Of a stretch of DNA of 64,000 bases, positions 1 through 8,125 are shown piece by piece. The number at the start of each line of letters is the position of its first letter. The stretch's first letter is position 1. Below the pieces are notes generated by a model. The model saw only the letters and a list, made by a program, of their open reading frames with translations, made no database searches and had not been told where the DNA came from. Source of the stretch: Roseovarius pacificus (GTDB lineage Bacteria > Pseudomonadota > Alphaproteobacteria > Rhodobacterales > Rhodobacteraceae); assembly GCF_900142665.1 (NCBI RefSeq), contig NZ_FRBR01000015.1, forward strand, positions 1 to 64,000, in the 5' to 3' direction. A program made the position numbers and the translations under genes.

Positions 1-119
1 CGGATCGGGCGTCCGTCAACTTCGATTGTATCTCCGTCCCGAACATGGGTCACGCGGCCTGAGGTGGGGCCACCAGCCCCGCTACGCCCGGCAATGGCCT
101 GTCCGTCGCCCCTTTGCAT
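1..119 (-). CDS. Thermonuclease (SNase-like) protein, 5' part only
   Basis: The first 39 complete codons of a gene that continues past the left edge. The reverse-strand translation from ATG at 119 contains GRVTHVRDGDTIEVDGRPI, which matches the start of the staphylococcal-nuclease fold (G-x-V-x-x-V-x-DGDT-I-x-V). The family's catalytic residues lie beyond the window, so activity cannot be judged. An in-frame stop (TAA at 134-132) lies five codons upstream of the ATG, so this is the only start. About 20 polar residues precede the domain and no signal peptide is visible. It starts 42 bp after the urtE stop on the same strand and could be read through from the urea transporter operon. Confidence 0.6.
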   Translation of the reverse strand, partial: MQRGDGQAIAGRSGAGGPTSGRVTHVRDGDTIEVDGRPI

Positions 120-161
120 CGCATTGACGGTTTAGAACCGGGAAGCGTGCAAGGCGTCTGA

Positions 162-860
162 TCAGACCGATACGTGTTCCAGCAATGCCGCGCGGCTGGT
201 TTCAGCGCGCGGGGCGTTGTGGGTGACTGTGCCACGGGTCAGGGTGACGAAATGATCGCCCAGTTCATAGGCGAAGTCGAAGAACTGTTCGACCAGCAGG
301 ATGGCCATGTCGCCCCGGTCGCGCAGATACGAGATAACCTCGCCAATCTGCTTGATGATATTTGGCTGGATGCCTTCTGTCGGTTCATCGAGCAGCAACA
401 GCTTGGGTTTGGTCACCAGCGCGCGCGCAATGGCCAGTTGCTGTTGCTGACCGCCGGACAAATCGCCGCCGCGCCGTGTTTTCATCTCGGCGAGGACGGG
501 GAAGAGTTCGAAAATCTCGTCGGGGACATGGCGTTCGGAGCGGTCCAGGCAGGCATATCCCGTTTCCAGATTTTCCCGCACCGTCATCAGTGGAAACACG
601 TCACGCCCCTGCGGCACGTATCCGACGCCCATCCGGGCGAGCGCATGGGCCGGCACGGTGCGCGCGACGGGATGTCCGTCGAGCACAATGTCGCCGCCCG
701 AACGCGGATGCGTCCCCGAGATCGCCTTGAGCAGGCTGGTCTTGCCCACCCCGTTGGTGCCCATGAGACAGGTCACAGCGCCGGTTCTGGCCGAAAGCGA
801 AACGTCATGCAGGATTTGCGAATGCCCGTAATGCAGGGTGAGATTGTCGATTTGCAGCAT
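162..860 (-). CDS. urtE: Urea ABC transporter ATP-binding protein UrtE
   Basis: Cytoplasmic ATPase of the LivF type (232 aa) that powers urea import with UrtD. Visible are Walker A (GTNGVGKTS), the ABC signature LSGGQQQQLAIARAL, Walker B (LLLLDEPTEGI) and the switch His region. It is the last gene of the urtABCDE run, starting 3 bp after the urtD stop. The substrate is assigned by family resemblance and by the divergent urease operon; taken alone it could be read as LivF. Confidence 0.9.
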   Translation of the reverse strand: MLQIDNLTLHYGHSQILHDVSLSARTGAVTCLMGTNGVGKTSLLKAISGTHPRSGGDIVLDGHPVARTVPAHALARMGVGYVPQGRDVFPLMTVRENLETGYACLDRSERHVPDEIFELFPVLAEMKTRRGGDLSGGQQQQLAIARALVTKPKLLLLDEPTEGIQPNIIKQIGEVISYLRDRGDMAILLVEQFFDFAYELGDHFVTLTRGTVTHNAPRAETSRAALLEHVSV

Positions 861-863
861 GTC

Positions 864-1604
864 CTAGCGTCCCAGATAAACATCGATGACTTCGGGGTTT
901 TGCGTCACGTGATCCAGTGATCCTTCGGCCAGAACAGACCCTTCATTCAGCACGGTCACCTTGCAGTCCAGCCGGCGCACGAAATCCATGTCGTGTTCGA
1001 CGACCACAACGGCGCGGGTCCGGGCGGCCTCGACCAGAATGTCGGTGGTCTTTTGACGTTCTGCCGGGGTCATTCCCGCGGCGGGTTCGTCCACCAGCAA
1101 AAGGCGGGGTTCCTGGGCGAGGAGCATGCCGATTTCCAGCCATTGCTTTTGTCCGTGACTGAGTTCGCCCGCGGTTCGTTCCAGCGCATCGCTCAGCCCG
1201 ATCTGTTCGGCCACCTTTTCGATCCGTGCCGCCCCTCCGGCGTTCTTGCGGTAGAAAAGCACATCGAACGGGCCACGCGGATTGCGGAGCGCCATTGCAA
1301 GGTTGTCGCGCACGCTTTGCGCTTCGAAGACCGTGGGTTTCTGGAACTTGCGCCCGATGCCTTCGCGCGAGATGCGGCTTTCGGACAGGCCGATCAGGGA
1401 AATACCCTTGTCACCCCACAGCACCCGGCCTTGATCGGGTTTGGTTTTGCCGGTGACGATGTCCATGAAGGTGGTCTTGCCCGCGCCGTTCGGGCCGATG
1501 ATGGCGCGCAGTTCGGGCTCGCCGATCTGAAAGGACAGGTTGTTGATCGCCTTGAACCCGTCGAACGAAACGCTGACGCCGGAGATTTCGAGAAGTGTGG
1601 TCAT
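864..1604 (-). CDS. urtD: Urea ABC transporter ATP-binding protein UrtD
   Basis: Second ATPase of the urea importer (246 aa, LivG type). It has Walker A (GPNGAGKTTFMD), the signature LSHGQKQWLEIGM, which is typical of UrtD, and Walker B (LLLVDEPAAGM). The ATG at 1604 overlaps the urtC stop in an ATGA junction; longer in-frame starts would run into urtC coding sequence and are rejected. The ATGA coupling implies translational coupling to the permease. Confidence 0.92.
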   Translation of the reverse strand: MTTLLEISGVSVSFDGFKAINNLSFQIGEPELRAIIGPNGAGKTTFMDIVTGKTKPDQGRVLWGDKGISLIGLSESRISREGIGRKFQKPTVFEAQSVRDNLAMALRNPRGPFDVLFYRKNAGGAARIEKVAEQIGLSDALERTAGELSHGQKQWLEIGMLLAQEPRLLLVDEPAAGMTPAERQKTTDILVEAARTRAVVVVEHDMDFVRRLDCKVTVLNEGSVLAEGSLDHVTQNPEVIDVYLGR

Positions 1605-2800
1605 GACGATCTCCGCACCAGTTTGTCGAACAGGCTGCCGATGCCACCGGGGAAGAAGAGCGTCACGGCAACGAAGGAGAAGCCCAGAAGCACGAGCCAC
1701 CAGTCGGTCCACTGGATCGTGTAGAATCCGAGATTGATGGCCGGGGCGCCTCCGCCGGTGAACCAGCTTGACAGAAGCGATACGAGTGCCGCGCCGATCA
1801 CCGCGCCATACAGCCGCCCGCGCCCGCCAATGGCGACCCAGACCGCGAGATAGATGGATGCGATGGGCGCCACCTCGCCGGGGTTGATGATGCCCGCCTG
1901 CGGGTAATAAAGCGCCCCGGCGATCCCCGCGACGATGGCGGTGAGCGTGAAGATGAACAATTTGTAGCTTTCCACGTGATAGCCAAGGAAACGCACGCGC
2001 GCCTCGTCATCGCGGATGGCGCGGATCACGTTGCCGAACTTGCCGCGCAGCACCCAGGCGAACATCACGTAGCCCAACCCGAGCGCGACTGCCGAGGCCC
2101 AGAAAAAGGCCATGGAAATCTGTGCCTGCGGCACCTGTTCGAAACCGGGGATGTTTTGCAGCCCCGAGAGGCCGTTATTGCCGCGCAGGCCGCTGTCGTT
2201 CTGGAACAGGTAGAGCGCCAGTGCCAGTGTCATCGCCTGTGTCAGGATCGACAGGTAAACGCCTGTCACCCGGCTGCGAAAGGCGAGCCAGCCAAAGACC
2301 AGTGCCAGAAGTCCGGGGATCAGAACCACCATGGCCAGTTGCAGCACGAGGCTGTGGGAGAACGCCCAGATCGCCGGGAATTCCGACGCGCCCACAACGC
2401 CGAAAATCTGCGAGGCGATGGCATCGCTGAGTTCCGCCGGAGTGGGCGGGATGACGGATGCGGACAGGTTTTCGACCACGATGGCCTGGGTCCGGGCATA
2501 CATCAGCCACATGCCGATGGCGTAACCGCCGATTCCGAAAAAGGCGAAGTGGCCGAGCGAAAGAATGCCGCAATAGCCCCAGACCACATCCATGGCGATG
2601 GCAATGAGACAAAGGCAGAGCGTCTTGCCGAGCGTTTTCACGAAAGAGGTGGAGATCACCCCGCTGCCCGTCGCCTCGGACAGGGCGGTCACGCCCAGCG
2701 TGAACAGGGCCAGGGCCAGAAGGAACCACAGTACCGAAGGATTGTTCGCGATGAAACTGCGGGGTTTGCTTGTGGGAGTGGCGTCGGATGGTCGGGTCAT
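1601..2800 (-). CDS. urtC: Urea ABC transporter permease UrtC
   Basis: Inner-membrane permease of the LivM family (399 aa) with about ten hydrophobic segments. The cytoplasmic loop IRAIRDDEARVRFLGYHVESYK matches the family's ATPase-coupling region, and the AIGGRGRLYGAVIGA segment is also characteristic. It pairs with UrtB to form the urea channel. It lies 4 bp downstream of urtB and overlaps urtD by 4 bp. Confidence 0.92.
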   Translation of the reverse strand: MTRPSDATPTSKPRSFIANNPSVLWFLLALALFTLGVTALSEATGSGVISTSFVKTLGKTLCLCLIAIAMDVVWGYCGILSLGHFAFFGIGGYAIGMWLMYARTQAIVVENLSASVIPPTPAELSDAIASQIFGVVGASEFPAIWAFSHSLVLQLAMVVLIPGLLALVFGWLAFRSRVTGVYLSILTQAMTLALALYLFQNDSGLRGNNGLSGLQNIPGFEQVPQAQISMAFFWASAVALGLGYVMFAWVLRGKFGNVIRAIRDDEARVRFLGYHVESYKLFIFTLTAIVAGIAGALYYPQAGIINPGEVAPIASIYLAVWVAIGGRGRLYGAVIGAALVSLLSSWFTGGGAPAINLGFYTIQWTDWWLVLLGFSFVAVTLFFPGGIGSLFDKLVRRSS

Positions 2801-2804
2801 GGCG

Positions 2805-4745
2805 TCAGTCTCCTGCTGCGCGGCCCTTGAGGGCGACGATGCCCTTGGGTCGGAACTGGATGAACAGAATGATGAAGAGGATCATGTAGGTCTGGGCGGC
2901 CAGGGTGTTCGAGGGATTCAGCCACTCGATCCATTTTTGCAGCACACCAATGAGACCGGCCCCTGCAAGCGTGCCCCAGACATTGCCGACACCGCCCACG
3001 ACCACGGTCATGAAACTTTGCACGATGTAGTCCGAGCCCATCTCGGAAGTGACCTTGGCATAAAGCCCGATGGCCACGCCCGCGATCCCGGCGATTCCCG
3101 AGCCGAGCCCGAAGGTCAGCATGTTGATCTTGTCCGGGTTGATCCCCATGGAGCTTGCCATGCGCGGGTTTTGCGTGACGGCGCGCACTTCGAGCCCGAG
3201 GCGGGTTTTCTTGAGAACGAACAGCAGCAGCCCGAGGAACAGAACGGCGAGTACGAAAATCGCGATCCGGATATAGGCGATCTGGATCACGTCATTGATC
3301 ATCCACGCGCCATCCAGCCACCCTGGCGACGTCAGCGGGCGGGCCTGTGTGCCAAAGATGTTCTTGGCCAGTTGTTGCAGGGCAATCGAGATGCCGAACG
3401 TCGCCAGCAGTGTTTCCAGCGGGCGGTGGTAAAGCCAGCGGATCACCAGCCGTTCCATCGCCACGCCCGCGGCGAAGGTCACGGCGAAGGACAGCGGCAG
3501 TGCGACAATCAGGGACAGGGTGTAGTCGGGAATGAAAAGCTGAACGACATAGCCCGTATAGGCCCCCATCATGATGAATTCGCCATGGGCCATGTTGATC
3601 ACGCCCATCACGCCGAAGGTGATCGCCAGACCTATGGCCGCAAGGAAATAGATCGAGGCGAGAGACACCGCATCGAGGCCGATGTCGACCGTCTGGCTGA
3701 AGGCGACGCGGGTCGCGACCGACTCCTGAATCCTGGTTGCAGCGGTGGTGACGGCGGTGTCCGTTTCCTCGTACAGTTCTGCGAAGGTCCAGTTCGCCAA
3801 TATGGCGTCCAGATCGGTAACGCGCGGCGGGGCCAGCCCCTGATCGGCCAGCGTGTCATAGGTGCGATAACGCATGTCCCAGGAGGTCATCGCCGCGAGC
3901 GCCACACCGCCCGAGCGGCCGCCGTCGATATTGGCTTCGATCGTCTTCAGAACGTCCTGATCGGTGACGATCGGCGGTAGCCCGGCCTGCGCGACCAGCA
4001 TGTCATAGGCTGCTGAGCGGCTGAGGTTTTCGTCGCCCGGTGTCAGGATGCGCGCGACATTGGCGTCGTCCGGCAGGTTTTGTGCTGCGGTGAGGCGGGT
4101 TCGCAGGATTTGTGACAGGACCGCGCGGCCATCGACGCTGAGATCGTCGGAAAGGTTCTCGATTGCCGCAACACGCGCCTCGGAAGTGTCGCCGAAGCGG
4201 GCGATCAGGTAATTGGCCAGCCGTTCCTTGCGAAGCCGCAGCACGGCATCGGGTTCGTCCGCGATGGAGGCCTGAAGCGGGCCGAGCTGTGACGGGTCGA
4301 GATTGCGTGAGATGGCGTCCAGAGCTTCGCGGCGCTGCGCCGGATCGGGGGCGGACAGGCGGAATTGCACCAGGGCCTCGCCAATGGCGCGGCGGACGCC
4401 GCCATTGGGTTTGATTTGGTCGAGGGTGCCTGCGGCGACGTTTTGTGCGCTGACGTTGCGGGTTTCGATATCAAGCAGCGTGATGGTGTCGCCGTGATCC
4501 TCGATATAGAAGAACAGCCCGTCCGAGAGCCGTTGATAGACGTTCTTGCCTTGCCACGCTTCGAGAAAGGCCGGAAGCGCCGGATGACCGGAGGCCACCA
4601 GTTCTGCAAGCACCGGACCGACCGAGCGGCGGGAGGGTTTGGCAATCTCGTCCTTGTGGACCTGAAGGAGCGTCTGAAAGTCCTGAGCCGTGGCCGAGAG
4701 AGGCAGGAACAGAAGCATCAGCGCCGCAAAAACGACACGGAGCAT
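2805..4745 (-). CDS. urtB: Urea ABC transporter permease UrtB with N-terminal periplasmic domain
   Basis: LivH-type permease of 646 aa. Residues 1-20 form a signal-like segment. About residues 21-350 are a soluble helical region peculiar to many proteobacterial UrtB proteins. The C-terminal ~290 residues carry the membrane domain (AIGLAITFGVMGVINMAHGEF and the RAVTQNPRMASSMGIN loop). The size agrees with long UrtB forms, so no fusion error is suspected. It follows urtA after 65 bp holding a hairpin. Confidence 0.92.
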   Translation of the reverse strand: MLRVVFAALMLLFLPLSATAQDFQTLLQVHKDEIAKPSRRSVGPVLAELVASGHPALPAFLEAWQGKNVYQRLSDGLFFYIEDHGDTITLLDIETRNVSAQNVAAGTLDQIKPNGGVRRAIGEALVQFRLSAPDPAQRREALDAISRNLDPSQLGPLQASIADEPDAVLRLRKERLANYLIARFGDTSEARVAAIENLSDDLSVDGRAVLSQILRTRLTAAQNLPDDANVARILTPGDENLSRSAAYDMLVAQAGLPPIVTDQDVLKTIEANIDGGRSGGVALAAMTSWDMRYRTYDTLADQGLAPPRVTDLDAILANWTFAELYEETDTAVTTAATRIQESVATRVAFSQTVDIGLDAVSLASIYFLAAIGLAITFGVMGVINMAHGEFIMMGAYTGYVVQLFIPDYTLSLIVALPLSFAVTFAAGVAMERLVIRWLYHRPLETLLATFGISIALQQLAKNIFGTQARPLTSPGWLDGAWMINDVIQIAYIRIAIFVLAVLFLGLLLFVLKKTRLGLEVRAVTQNPRMASSMGINPDKINMLTFGLGSGIAGIAGVAIGLYAKVTSEMGSDYIVQSFMTVVVGGVGNVWGTLAGAGLIGVLQKWIEWLNPSNTLAAQTYMILFIILFIQFRPKGIVALKGRAAGD

Positions 4746-4771
4746 GGTCAGCTTTCAATATCTGTGAGTGT

Positions 4772-4796
4772 CGGGGCCCGCGCGTGGCGGACCCCG
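4772..4796 (-). terminator. Intra-operon hairpin after urtA
   Basis: Inverted repeat with arms CGGGGcCCGC and GCGGaCCCCG (ten positions, one mismatch, 5-nt loop) between the urtA stop and urtB start. No T-tract follows. Such hairpins after a binding-protein gene commonly protect or partly terminate its mRNA so that binding protein exceeds permease; here that role is inferred. Confidence 0.5.
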
Positions 4797-4810
4797 GAAG
4801 ATCGGCAGGA

Positions 4811-6094
4811 TCAGTAGTTCGACTTGAGCTGTACGCAGCTTTCGGTTTCGGTGTTGTACATACCGCAACCCAGCTCTTTCCAATCCGATTTCAGGACGGC
4901 AGATTCCGGCAGAAAGTCGGTCCAGGCATCGCCGGGCACCTCTGCGGTCTGCGAGATGATGTCGAATTGGCCATCCGCCTGAATCTCGCCGATGAGGACC
5001 GGCTTGGACAGGTGGTGGTTGACCAGCATCTCGGCGGTGCCGCCGGTCAGGTTCGGGAAGGTCTGGCCATACATGGCCGAACGCACGGCATCGACATCGG
5101 TGGTTCCTGCTTCGGTCACGGCGTTCACCCACATGTTGAAGCCGATATAGTGGGCTTCCATCGGGTCGTTGGTCACGCGTTCTTCACCCATGCGGGCCTT
5201 CCAGGCGGCCACCCATTCGGCGTTGGCCGGGGTGTCCGCGGACTGGAAGTAGTTCCACGCGGCGAGGTGGCCGACGAGGTTCGACGTGTCGAGTCCCGAG
5301 AGTTCCTCTTCGCCCACGGAGAAGGCCACGACGGGGATGTCGTCGGCCGAAACGCCGGCGGCGGCCAGTTCCTTGTAGAAACCGATATTGGCGTCGCCAT
5401 TGATGGTCGAGATCACGCCGACCTGTTTGCCGTCTTCACCCAGCGCGACAACATCGGATACGATAGTCGCCCAGTCCGAATGACCGAACGGGGTGTAGTT
5501 GACGAAGATGTCCTCTGCGGCGATACCCTTGGATTTCAGGTAGCTTTCCAGGATGTTGTTCGTGGTGCGGGGATAGACATAGTCGGTTCCCAGCAGGGCG
5601 AATTTCTCGACGCCCAGTTCCTCGAGAAAATAATCGGTTGCCGGGATCGCCTGCTGATTGGGAGCGGCGCCGGTGTAGAATACGTTCTTGGAGCTTTCTT
5701 CGCCTTCGTATTGCACGGGATAGAACAGCAGGCCGTTCAGTTCTTCGATGACCGGCAGGACGGATTTGCGCGAGACCGACGTCCAGTTTCCGAAGATCAC
5801 GTCGACATTGTGTACGGTCAACAGCTCGCGTGCCTTTTCGGCGAACAGCGGCCAGTCAGAGGCCGGATCGACGATGACCGCCTCAATGTCGCAGCCCAGC
5901 AGTCCGCCTTTGTCGTTCTGCTGTTCGACCAGCATTTCGATCGTGTCTTTCAGCGTGGTTTCCGAAATCGCCATCGTGCCGGAAAGCGAATGCAGAACGC
6001 CGACCTTGACGGGGCAATCGGCGGCAAGGGCCGGTGCTGCGGCAAACAAGCCTGTAGCAGCAATACTGGTCATGGTTTTTGTCAAACGGTTCAT
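4811..6094 (-). CDS. urtA: Urea ABC transporter substrate-binding protein UrtA
   Basis: Periplasmic urea-binding protein (427 aa from the chosen start). It has a signal peptide (MNRLTKTMTSIAATGLFAAAPALAA), then VKVGVLHSLSGTMAISE, typical of UrtA/FmdD receptors rather than leucine-binding proteins. The ATG at 6094 is preceded by a good GGGAG ribosome site; an in-frame ATG at 6127 would add 11 residues ahead of the signal peptide and is less likely. First gene of the urt operon and divergent from ureD, so import and hydrolysis share a control region. Confidence 0.93.
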   Translation of the reverse strand: MNRLTKTMTSIAATGLFAAAPALAADCPVKVGVLHSLSGTMAISETTLKDTIEMLVEQQNDKGGLLGCDIEAVIVDPASDWPLFAEKARELLTVHNVDVIFGNWTSVSRKSVLPVIEELNGLLFYPVQYEGEESSKNVFYTGAAPNQQAIPATDYFLEELGVEKFALLGTDYVYPRTTNNILESYLKSKGIAAEDIFVNYTPFGHSDWATIVSDVVALGEDGKQVGVISTINGDANIGFYKELAAAGVSADDIPVVAFSVGEEELSGLDTSNLVGHLAAWNYFQSADTPANAEWVAAWKARMGEERVTNDPMEAHYIGFNMWVNAVTEAGTTDVDAVRSAMYGQTFPNLTGGTAEMLVNHHLSKPVLIGEIQADGQFDIISQTAEVPGDAWTDFLPESAVLKSDWKELGCGMYNTETESCVQLKSNY

Positions 6095-6492
6095 GATTTC
6101 TGTATCTCCCGCAGGGCGCCCCGACATTGCGTGCCTGCACGCATGGGCCTAGGGTTTGTCCCCGCAACGTAAGTGTTGCAAATCGTGTGGCGGCCGAAAC
6201 GAATGCCAACTCTGCTCGGTCGTCACACCCCCGCCCCATCTTGGCTCCCCCAGGCGGCGCAGGTGGGCCAAGCATTCTGCGATGCAGCATCAGTATCAAT
6301 TTTCGCGAACCGCTTTCCGGGAAATCGCCTTTATTTGCTTAATTATTGGGCGATTATTGCAGTGAGTGCTTGGGGATTGGTCGTTTGAGCGCGGGTTTTC
6401 CGCAATTTCCGGTCATGGTCTCGCCAAGTTCCGTTTTCCCGTGCTGAATCCGCCGCGGCACACAATCTTTTGCGGAGAGTCCGATTACACAG
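6095..6492. promoter_or_regulatory. Divergent urtA/ureD control region
   Basis: A 398-bp stretch without a credible gene, separating the urea transporter and urease operons. It becomes AT-rich around 6330-6365. The only symmetric element picked out is GCAAC-N6-GTTGC at 6164-6179. A sigma54/NtrC-type site was looked for and no convincing GG-N10-GC match was found. Confidence 0.5.
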
Positions 6493-7323
6493 TTGCCCCG
6501 ACATGTGACGCGCGATCGGGCCATTCCGGCCCAACCCCGTACGCGCGGGGTCATAAGGCTGTCGACCAAACGTCTGGGGTCCCGCAGCGTGATCGACCAG
6601 CTGCATCAGGCCGGATCGTATAAGGCGCTTTTCCCGCGCACGGGCGACATGCTGCAAAGTATCGTGGTCAACACCTCGGGTGGGATCACGGGCGGAGATC
6701 GGTTGCGGCTCGATGCCGAGGTCGCCCCCGGTACGGTGCTGAGCCTGACGACACAGGCCGCCGAGCGCGCCTATCGGTCCCGTGATGGCAGCGATGGCGA
6801 TGTGTCCAGCCGGACTCGCGTGGCCGAGAGCGGGGTGCTGCATTGGCTGCCGCAGGAACTGATTCTGTATGATGGCTGTGCGCTTGATCGGCGGTTGGAA
6901 ATTGACCTGGCCCGGTCCGCGCGCCTTCTGATGGTCGAGCCGGTGATTTTTGGCCGCGTCGCCATGGGGGAAACCTTGCGTAGCGGGCGCTTTCGTGACC
7001 GGATCGCGATCAACCGGGCCGGTCGTCCGCTTTATCACGATGCGCTGCACCTGAGTGGGGACATCACGGCGCGTCTTGGTCGCCCCGCTGTCGCCGCCGG
7101 GGCAACCGCCATGGCAAGCCTGCTGTTTATCGATCCGCGCGCGGAGGCATTGCTGCGGCCTGTTCGTACCCTGCTGCCCGATACCGGTGGGGCGAGTTTG
7201 CTGGATGGTGATGTACTTGCCCTTCGTCTGCTGGCCGAAGACAGCCATATGCTGCGACTGCATCTGCTGCCTGTTCTGGACCTCTTGTCGGACGGAACCT
7301 TGCCGATTTCCTGGAGACTTTGA
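6493..7323 (+). CDS. ureD: Urease accessory protein UreD
   Basis: UreD/UreH chaperone (276 aa) that binds apo-urease and, with UreF and UreG, delivers nickel. The GSYKALFPR block and the VNTSGGITGGDRL motif are diagnostic. The annotated start is TTG at 6493, with GGAGAG about 13-15 bp upstream; GTG at 6505 is an alternative that removes four residues. First gene of ureDABCEFG, 3 bp before ureA. Confidence 0.92.
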   Translation: MPRHVTRDRAIPAQPRTRGVIRLSTKRLGSRSVIDQLHQAGSYKALFPRTGDMLQSIVVNTSGGITGGDRLRLDAEVAPGTVLSLTTQAAERAYRSRDGSDGDVSSRTRVAESGVLHWLPQELILYDGCALDRRLEIDLARSARLLMVEPVIFGRVAMGETLRSGRFRDRIAINRAGRPLYHDALHLSGDITARLGRPAVAAGATAMASLLFIDPRAEALLRPVRTLLPDTGGASLLDGDVLALRLLAEDSHMLRLHLLPVLDLLSDGTLPISWRL

Positions 7324-7326
7324 CGC

Positions 7327-7629
7327 ATGAACCTTACCCCGCAAGAAAAGGACAAACTATTGATCGCCATGGCGGCGCAGGTGGCCCGCAACCGGCTTGC
7401 CCGTGGCGTCAAGCTCAACCACCCCGAAGCGATTGCGCTGATCACCGATGCGGTGGTCGAGGGCGCTCGCGACGGGCGCTCGGTGGCCGAGATGATGGAA
7501 GCTGGCGCGCAGGTCATCGCCCGAGGCGATTGCATGGAAGGTGTACCAGAGATGATCCACGAGGTGCAGGTCGAAGCCACTTTTCCCGACGGCACCAAAC
7601 TTGTCACTGTCCACAATCCGATCCGGTAA
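7327..7629 (+). CDS. ureA: Urease gamma subunit
   Basis: Complete 100-residue UreA, the usual length. [35 protein letters not shown] and the C-terminal [21 protein letters not shown] are near-canonical. It forms the trimeric base of the urease (UreABC)3 complex that hydrolyses urea to ammonia and carbamate. Separate from ureB, as in most alphaproteobacteria. Confidence 0.97.
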   Translation: MNLTPQEKDKLLIAMAAQVARNRLARGVKLNHPEAIALITDAVVEGARDGRSVAEMMEAGAQVIARGDCMEGVPEMIHEVQVEATFPDGTKLVTVHNPIR

Positions 7630-7663
7630 TGTTGCTGGCTCGCCCTTTAACAAGGAGACTCTC

Positions 7664-7822
7664 ATGAAACGCATCTTTCCTCCCCTGCTGCTTGTTTCAG
7701 GCAGTCCGGCACTGGCCCATTCCGGAGCGCATCTGCATCCTCATGGTTCTGGCCATTGGATCACCATCGCTTTGACGTTCGGGCTGGTCGCCATCACCGC
7801 CGTTCTGTTCGTCCGCAAATGA
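7664..7822 (+). CDS. Small His-rich exported or membrane protein inside the urease operon
   Basis: A 52-residue protein between ureA and ureB. The ATG at 7664 has an AAGGAG ribosome site 7-8 bp upstream, and the stop overlaps the ureB start in ATGA, which supports real expression. It has an N-terminal hydrophobic signal-like segment, the run [14 protein letters not shown] (five His), then one membrane segment ending in VRK. The family is not named with confidence. The His-rich stretch on the probable periplasmic side suggests nickel binding, by inference only. Confidence 0.75.
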   Translation: MKRIFPPLLLVSGSPALAHSGAHLHPHGSGHWITIALTFGLVAITAVLFVRK

Positions 7823-8124
7823 TCCCCGGAGAGCTTTTCCCAGCCGAAGGTATGCTGATCCTCAATGAGGGGGCCGAGGCGATCACGCTGATGGTTGCCA
7901 ATACAGGGGATCGCCCGGTTCAGGTGGGCAGCCATTACCACTTTGCCGAGGCGAACCCGGCGCTCGAATTCGATCGTGGCGCCGCGCGTGGCCTGCGTCT
8001 TGATATTGCCGCCGGGACAGCGGTGCGGTTCGAGCCGGGGCAAAGGCGCGAGGTGCAGTTGATTCCGATCTCCGGCGCGCGCCGCATCTTCGGTTTCAAC
8101 CAACAGGTCATGGGGAATTTGTGA
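7819..8124 (+). CDS. ureB: Urease beta subunit
   Basis: 101-residue UreB of normal length beginning [11 protein letters not shown], with [21 protein letters not shown] and the C-terminal [11 protein letters not shown]. The start at 7819 overlaps the preceding small gene in ATGA; an upstream in-frame ATG at 7756 would read through that gene and is rejected. Structural subunit supporting the UreC active-site flap. Confidence 0.97.
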   Translation: MIPGELFPAEGMLILNEGAEAITLMVANTGDRPVQVGSHYHFAEANPALEFDRGAARGLRLDIAAGTAVRFEPGQRREVQLIPISGARRIFGFNQQVMGNL

Positions 8125-8125
8125 C

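Noticed and set aside
6128..6492. Sigma54/NtrC promoter for urea uptake
   Set aside because: Scanned both strands for GG-N10-GC; the closest match near 6266-6282 has the wrong spacing.
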